Origin: Hyaloscypha bicolor E
Taxonomy: Eukaryota; Ascomycota; Leotiomycetes; Helotiales; Hyaloscyphaceae
DNA: 64,000 nt
NCBI RefSeq assembly: GCF_002865645.1
Contig: NW_020194626.1
Span: forward strand, 1,116,001 to 1,180,000
Direction of reading: 5' to 3'
In this document: positions 58,859 through 64,000 of the stretch, piece after piece
Layout: every line of letters starts with the position of its first letter
Numbering within the stretch: position 1 is the first letter of the stretch
Made by a program: the position numbers and the translations under genes
Notes under the pieces: model-generated
Database searches by the model: none
What the model was told of the DNA's origin: nothing
Seen by the model: only the letters and a program-made list of their open reading frames with translations

Positions 58859-60015
58859 ATGACTACCGAAGAGATAGAGGAATTCCAGTCGGGCGTTGAA
58901 GATAGTGGAGTCGGAGGACCCGGGGCGCCAACGCCACTTTCCGCTCTGGAAGTAAGTCTGGATGATCGCAGAGCACAGAGACATGACTGATGTTCGTGCC
59001 TTTTAGGGTGTTGCGGGTCTGACAAAGCGTGATATTCAATTGATCGTTGATGGAGGCTACAACACCGTCGAATCTGTTGCATACACTCCACGAAGAATTC
59101 TCGAGCAGATCAAGGGTATCTCCGAGCAGAAGGCAACAAAGATATTGACAGAGGGTTTGCACTCCGAATGCAAGTGACCAGAGCCTGGCTGATAGATCCA
59201 TAGCGTCAAAGCTTGTACCCATGGGATTCACCACCGCCACCGAAATGCATCAGCGAAGAAGCGAGTTGATATCGATCACCACCGGATCAAAACAGCTTGA
59301 TACATTACTTGCAGGAGGCATTGAGACAGGATCAGTAACTGAGATCTTTGGCGAGTTCAGAACCGGAAAGAGTCAAATATGTCACACTCTGGCTGTGACT
59401 TGTCAATTACCATTCGATATGGGAGGCGGCGAAGGAAAGTGTCTCTATATTGATACCGAGGGAACCTTCCGACCAGTCCGTCTGCTTGCTGTTGCCAACC
59501 GATACGGTTTATCCGGAGAGGAAGTTCTCGACAACGTTGCATATGCCCGAGCCTACAATTCCGACCATCAGCTTCAACTGCTCAACCAAGCTTCGGCGAT
59601 GATGTGTGAGACGCGTTTCTCTCTTCTCATCGTTGATAGTGCCACTTCTCTCTATCGAACAGATTTTGTTGGACGAGGGGAGTTGTCTTCCAGACAGACC
59701 CATTTGGCCAAGTTCATGAGAACACTTCAACGCTTGGCAGACGAATTCGGAATCGCGGTCGTCATTACCAATCAAGTCGTTGCCCAAGTTGATGGCGGAC
59801 CTAGTGCAATGTTCAATCCGGATCCTAAGAAGCCAATCGGAGGAAACATCATCGCTCATGCTAGTACGACCCGGTTGAGTCTGAAGAAAGGTCGTGGAGA
59901 GACACGGATTTGCAAGATCTACGATAGTCCTTGCTTGCCAGAGAGCGATTGTCTGTTTGCTATCAACGAAGACGGGATCGGCGACCCGAGTCCAAAGGAT
60001 CTGGACAAGGACTAG
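58859..60015 (+). CDS. RAD51: Rad51 recombinase
   Basis: RecA-family ATPase that forms nucleoprotein filaments on single-stranded DNA and drives strand exchange in homologous recombination. Three exons: 58859-58951, 59007-59154 and 59204-60015; introns of 55 and 49 bp. The product is 350 aa. The N-terminal helix-hairpin-helix domain reads [19 protein letters not shown]...[10 protein letters not shown]. Walker A GEFRTGKS is at about 130-137, Walker [13 protein letters not shown] downstream, then the [20 protein letters not shown] and [14 protein letters not shown] loops, and the C-terminal ATP-cap region. GEFRTGKS distinguishes Rad51 from Dmc1-like variation in surrounding residues, and the length is typical of fungal Rad51. 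Confidence 0.97.
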
Positions 60016-60418
60016 GTGTTTAATTAATGTGTTATTAATGTGGTTTAACGCTATTGGAACGGACGGAATGAGGAACGAAGCTCTCTTATTACTCAGCTTG
60101 CATTTTCATAGAGTGCATGGAAAGGGTGTTTTGGTATGGTTTATCAGTTCGGCTTGCATTCATCAATAAAGACTTTATTGTGCGTAGTTCAGATTAGATC
60201 AAATAATTGTGCAACTTATTCATCAACTGAACTTGAAGTTGATAGTGAAGCTTAAAATGCTGAACCCCTGTAACTTGTCTTGTCTCAGTAGCCGAGCTTA
60301 GGCTTTCATATTGTGAGGAGCTTTTGCGACCTGTAATCGCGCCAGTCAACACCACCGCAACGAAAATGCGAAATCCTTCAGCCACGAATTTCTAGCAACC
60401 CGGATTGATGGAGGCAAG
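60016..60418. other. Intergenic region between RAD51 and NUP120/160
   Basis: About 400 bp, AT-rich at the start (RAD51 3' flank). No further gene. Confidence 0.45.
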
Positions 60419-63400
60419 ATGGAATCTCCAAGTCCATTCTATGCCTACAAGGAGACACGCTTAGATCTCGAACCGGCGACGCAAGGCTCCACCGTTGCGA
60501 TCCGTTTACCTCCCCATGGCGCGTCAACAATTCTTTCAAGAACGGCCCAGAAACGATCCCAAGTCACCGAGATCCCGATTGCAGAAGATGAGGTTGCTTT
60601 TAGACGAAGTCATTTGGCAACAGCGGCCTCAATTTACCACCGATCCCACTACAAGTCCCCCAGGAGCTTCCTTTGGAGGGTATTGGAAGATGGAAAGGTG
60701 CTTTCTGTCCGGGCAGTAGATGTTTCTAGGCCGAGCAACTCTGCGGATGCGAACCTTACGTTGCGGTTGAACTTCCCAAGTCCGATTACACCTGGATGTA
60801 TCGCGTTGTCAGATTCCAAGGATCATGATATATTGAGCATTTTCGTCATAACCGAAAGCAAGCACCTCTACACTCTCACCCTGCGTCCAGACTTCTTTCG
60901 AAAGCCCTCAAGTACAGAAGATAACGTCGATGACTGGTGCAAGTCATGGGTCTCCCACGCCTCTTTTAAACTTCCCCATAGGCTAGCTACTCTAGGAGCG
61001 GACGATCTCTTGATTTCTGCTCATGACGGGTCTTTGCTGAAGCTAGATCGGAACTCTGGCGGCGACGGTATTCCTACCCGCTGTAAGCTATGTCTATTTA
61101 TATGCTGATATGAGTAGGTTCTGTCTGGAGAGAATCACATCACAGCGCTGGCAGTTGGACACAAAATCTGCGGAGCATGATCGTACGAGGCAGCAACACA
61201 GTCCTTTATGGCAAACACTCTCTCGAATTATCCTCGGCTACCTCTATAGCAACCCCAGCGGCAATCATTGATGGCGTTTCCTATGTCTTCATGGTCTCAC
61301 TAGATCATCGACTTCGGATCTGGAATCTGGCAGCTGGAAGGATGGCTTATAATGGAGATATGTTGAACCAGGAGACTGAATTGCATGAAGAGGCGAAGAA
61401 AGTCATTGATCCATCACAATCACAGCTGGTCAAGGTCTTTGGAGATAATGATGAGAGCGCTCTATGCGTCACATTCTCTCCTCTTGGAACTGGCCAGTTC
61501 AAATTCTGGAACGCTACCCCAAACGAAGCTGGAAACCTCGAAGTGGTAGATCTCTTCCCCGACAACACCCTAATACCACAAACTCCCACTTCCGAAATAT
61601 GGACTCTGGCAGATTTCTCCGTCGTCCTGGATCGATCCAACGCCAACAATTTCACCTTGTGGGCGTTATGGAAGAACAACGTAACATATAGGCTTCACAA
61701 ACTAAATTTCCAAAGTGGCTCGACCTCTAGATTACGAGACGCATGGGAGGGAAGCTGGGAGGCAATGGCCACAGAGACTCTCCGCGAGACTCCCCTCCCT
61801 GCGGCATTTCCTGGTGACTCGGCAGATATGACCGATAAATGGCTAGATTTCATCTTATTCCCAGGTAGATTTACCGGAGCTACTATTGAAACCGGGCTTG
61901 CGATTTATGCTCGTGGCTTGGGGTCGGCTAAAGAAGCAGCGCGAAGATCAGGGAGCCTCCCTGAAAGAATGTGTGCAATCATCGCATCGACTGTTTCTCT
62001 ACAACATATATCTGGTGACAACATGAATTACGAGGAGTTCCGGACAGCAACGGATACTCAATGGCGCCGATTCTACCGTTTGCTGCTAGAACTAGACAAG
62101 CAACGTGGTGAAGCTATGTCGCTGGTCATTGATCCTCAAGGGGAGATGCCTTGGGTAATCTTGGCGGACGGAATCACTGCAATTCGAGACTGTAGTGGCC
62201 TCGAGAAAATTTGGCATAACAACGGAATGGTACCCGCAGGAACTCAACACATAGCTCGGCCACTCTTCGCTGCAGCCTCGTTCAGGGACTCGCTGTCTGA
62301 CCATTTCATCCACGGTTGCAAGGCCATGCTTCTAGAAGAGATATTCCAGGAGCCGTCATTGACCGATCCTGCGAGGATGCGTGCATTCTACGATAAGTGC
62401 GACTTCTCCAACCAGATAGGCGACGATGAATATTCTCAACTTGTGAGTGGCCTCGGTGGAGACTTCAAAGGTGTCACCCAACATGTCTATCAAGCAATGC
62501 TTGAACTTATGAACACTGCCGAAGATTTTGACAAGAGGCCACAAGTTCTTCCGCTCGCAGAATTCGGAAACAAACTGGTACTGAAAGGAGTTCAGGAGAC
62601 GACTGAATTGCATCGCAATGTCTGCCTCGACCAGCTGATTTTCCTCGTCCTGTTAGAAGTGGAGGTCAACCATGGGGAAGAGGGAATTCAGTTCGAGACC
62701 GCAGCAGTTTTTGGTCAACTCATGCCAATGTTCGCGAGGCTTGAGTTGGTAAATTGGCTTGCGAGCACGCAGATTTCTCTACCGCTTAAGAAGGTTGAGC
62801 GCTCCAACTCCATCTCCGAGAAGGCCACGAGCCCTACGAGGAAGCCACCGCCAAGATTGGAGACATTGACAGTTTTAGAAGGCGTGCTTCGACACTTGTT
62901 CGGATTGGATCTACGAAGAGACGAGACCCTGTCCTCGGTTGTCACTGAGGTCATAATACAGATCTGCGCCCTTGACAGCGAATATGAGGCACCTCCTGCC
63001 GTTATACAATGCTTTTTGCTCAAGCATGACCGGGCCGATCTTGCCATAGAGTTCTCAAGATTTGCTGGCCGCGATGCGTTCTCCACCTATATTCAGGGAA
63101 GAGCATGTCTTGCCGCCAATGAACCCCTCACAGCCTCAATGCTCTTCAAGAAGGCTGCGTTCGGAATGGGTAAGAGCCTCCACTAACTTCAGAAAGAATG
63201 ATGCTAATTACATCTAGCATATCCAAATCCAAAGAAGAGAACCGATCATCGTAGCGCTGGTTACCTTGACGAGACCGAGAGGAATCTCTTGAACGCAGGT
63301 GTGCCAGAGTACTACGCTCATATTGTTGCACTATTTGACAGAGAGAAAATGTACTCTTTTGTCATTGATTTTGCAAGACTGTCTCTCCAATTCATGAAGG

Positions 63401-64000
63401 TTGGCAACCAAGAACCTCAAGCAATCCTGCTCCGAACAGAGATGCATAGTCGTCTCTTCAATGCTGCCATTCAAACGGCACGCTTCGAGCTCGCCTACTC
63501 TATTCTTGCCCTTTTCACCGACAATGCGCTTCAGCATTCCTCTGTCAGGACTCTCGTGACCAAGATGTGCGAGTCCTCCTATGCTTCTCAACTTACCGAG
63601 CTCCCTTTTATTGGCCTTCAAGACGCCGTGGACTCAATCCTGGCTCAGAAATGCCAAAGCATTGTGGATGTCACAGTCGGCGTCCCATACCACAAAATCC
63701 TCTACGCCTGGCGAATCAAGCGAAGTGACTTCCGCGGTGCCGCGACCATTTCTCTCGAACGCCTGCAACGACTCCAACAATCCGGAGATGGCGACAAGAT
63801 AATCGGTGAAGATGGCCTCGAGACTCCCGTCACAAAACAGTACATCGCACTTATCAATGCGCTGAGCTGCGTAGAACCAAAACAAGCTTGGATCCTATCT
63901 GAAGAACCTCCACGGAAAGGGGCCACCGGAAAGAACAGTCAACAGAAGAGGAAGGTGGTTACTCTGGATGATCTGAGGAGGGCTTACCAGGAGGAGCTAG
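60419..64000 (+). CDS. NUP120: Nucleoporin Nup120/Nup160, 3' end beyond window
   Basis: Scaffold subunit of the Y-shaped (Nup84/Nup107-160) complex of the nuclear pore. Exons: 60419-61067, 61118-63169 and 63218 to past the edge; introns of 50 and 48 bp. More than 1,150 residues are visible. The N-terminal seven-bladed beta-propeller (about 1-450) includes FLWRVLEDGKVLSVRAVDVS, DGVSYVFMVSLDHRLRIWNL and a WAL/WKN strand pair. A helical solenoid follows, matching Nup160 order, with LLRTEMHSRLFNAAIQTARFE and YAWRIKRSDFRGAA. The first donor is placed at 61068 (50-bp intron) because the GTAAGC at 61083 would leave only 35 bp; both keep the frame. The C-terminal part lies outside. Confidence 0.93.

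Overview
This window is nuclear DNA of a filamentous ascomycete (Pezizomycotina). Support comes from many short spliceosomal introns, mostly 43-110 bp, with GT..AG ends and CTAAC/CTGAC-like branch sites. Two class II hydrophobin genes, a Clg1-type cyclin with a long leader, a DUF7707-like GPI protein and a Nup120/160-type nucleoporin point the same way. The gene set feels like Leotiomycetes, but that is an inference from general familiarity; I could not search for it. Exon borders were worked out by hand from reading frames, splice signals and family conservation.

Layout. 1-7.4 kb is conserved housekeeping: TFIIB (partial, -), proteasome ATPase Rpt5 (+), phosphoglucomutase (-) and oligoribonuclease (-). 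7.4-14.9 kb has no convincing gene. 14.9-25.2 kb holds a Clg1-like cyclin (+), a membrane-anchored kelch protein (-), a seven-exon Ish1/Msc1-like stress protein (-) and a small mitochondrial protein (-). 26-33 kb is accessory DNA: a frameshifted class II hydrophobin (+), an alpha/beta hydrolase (-), a PIF/Harbinger-like MITE, an intact class II hydrophobin (-) and a possible carboxylesterase scrap. 33.5-40.3 kb holds an OMA1-type peptidase (-), a small PAH-like protein (+), an MFS transporter (-) and a GPI-type secreted protein (+). 41.2-46 kb is a tandem cluster of three amidoligase-family genes: one long, one broken, one short and intronless. 47.1-47.7 kb is the relic of an AIF/AMID-like oxidoreductase. 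48.5-64 kb is again mostly conserved: Puf6 (-), an RWD protein (+), an Acl4-like TPR chaperone (-), two fungal proteins of unknown function, Rad51 (+) and Nup120/160 (+, runs off the edge).

How the genes relate. Fungal genes are transcribed one by one, so neighbours need not cooperate. Puf6 and the Acl4-like chaperone both serve 60S ribosome assembly and lie within 5 kb, with an RWD/Gir2-like translation factor between them. Rad51 carries a perfect palindrome containing an MluI cell-cycle-box core upstream. The most novel item is the amidoligase cluster. These ATP-grasp/glutamine-synthetase-fold-related enzymes are predicted to form amide bonds, and their fungal substrates are unknown to me. 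The long copy ends in an acidic tail with two Glu/Asp-rich LDAE motifs that could itself be a substrate.
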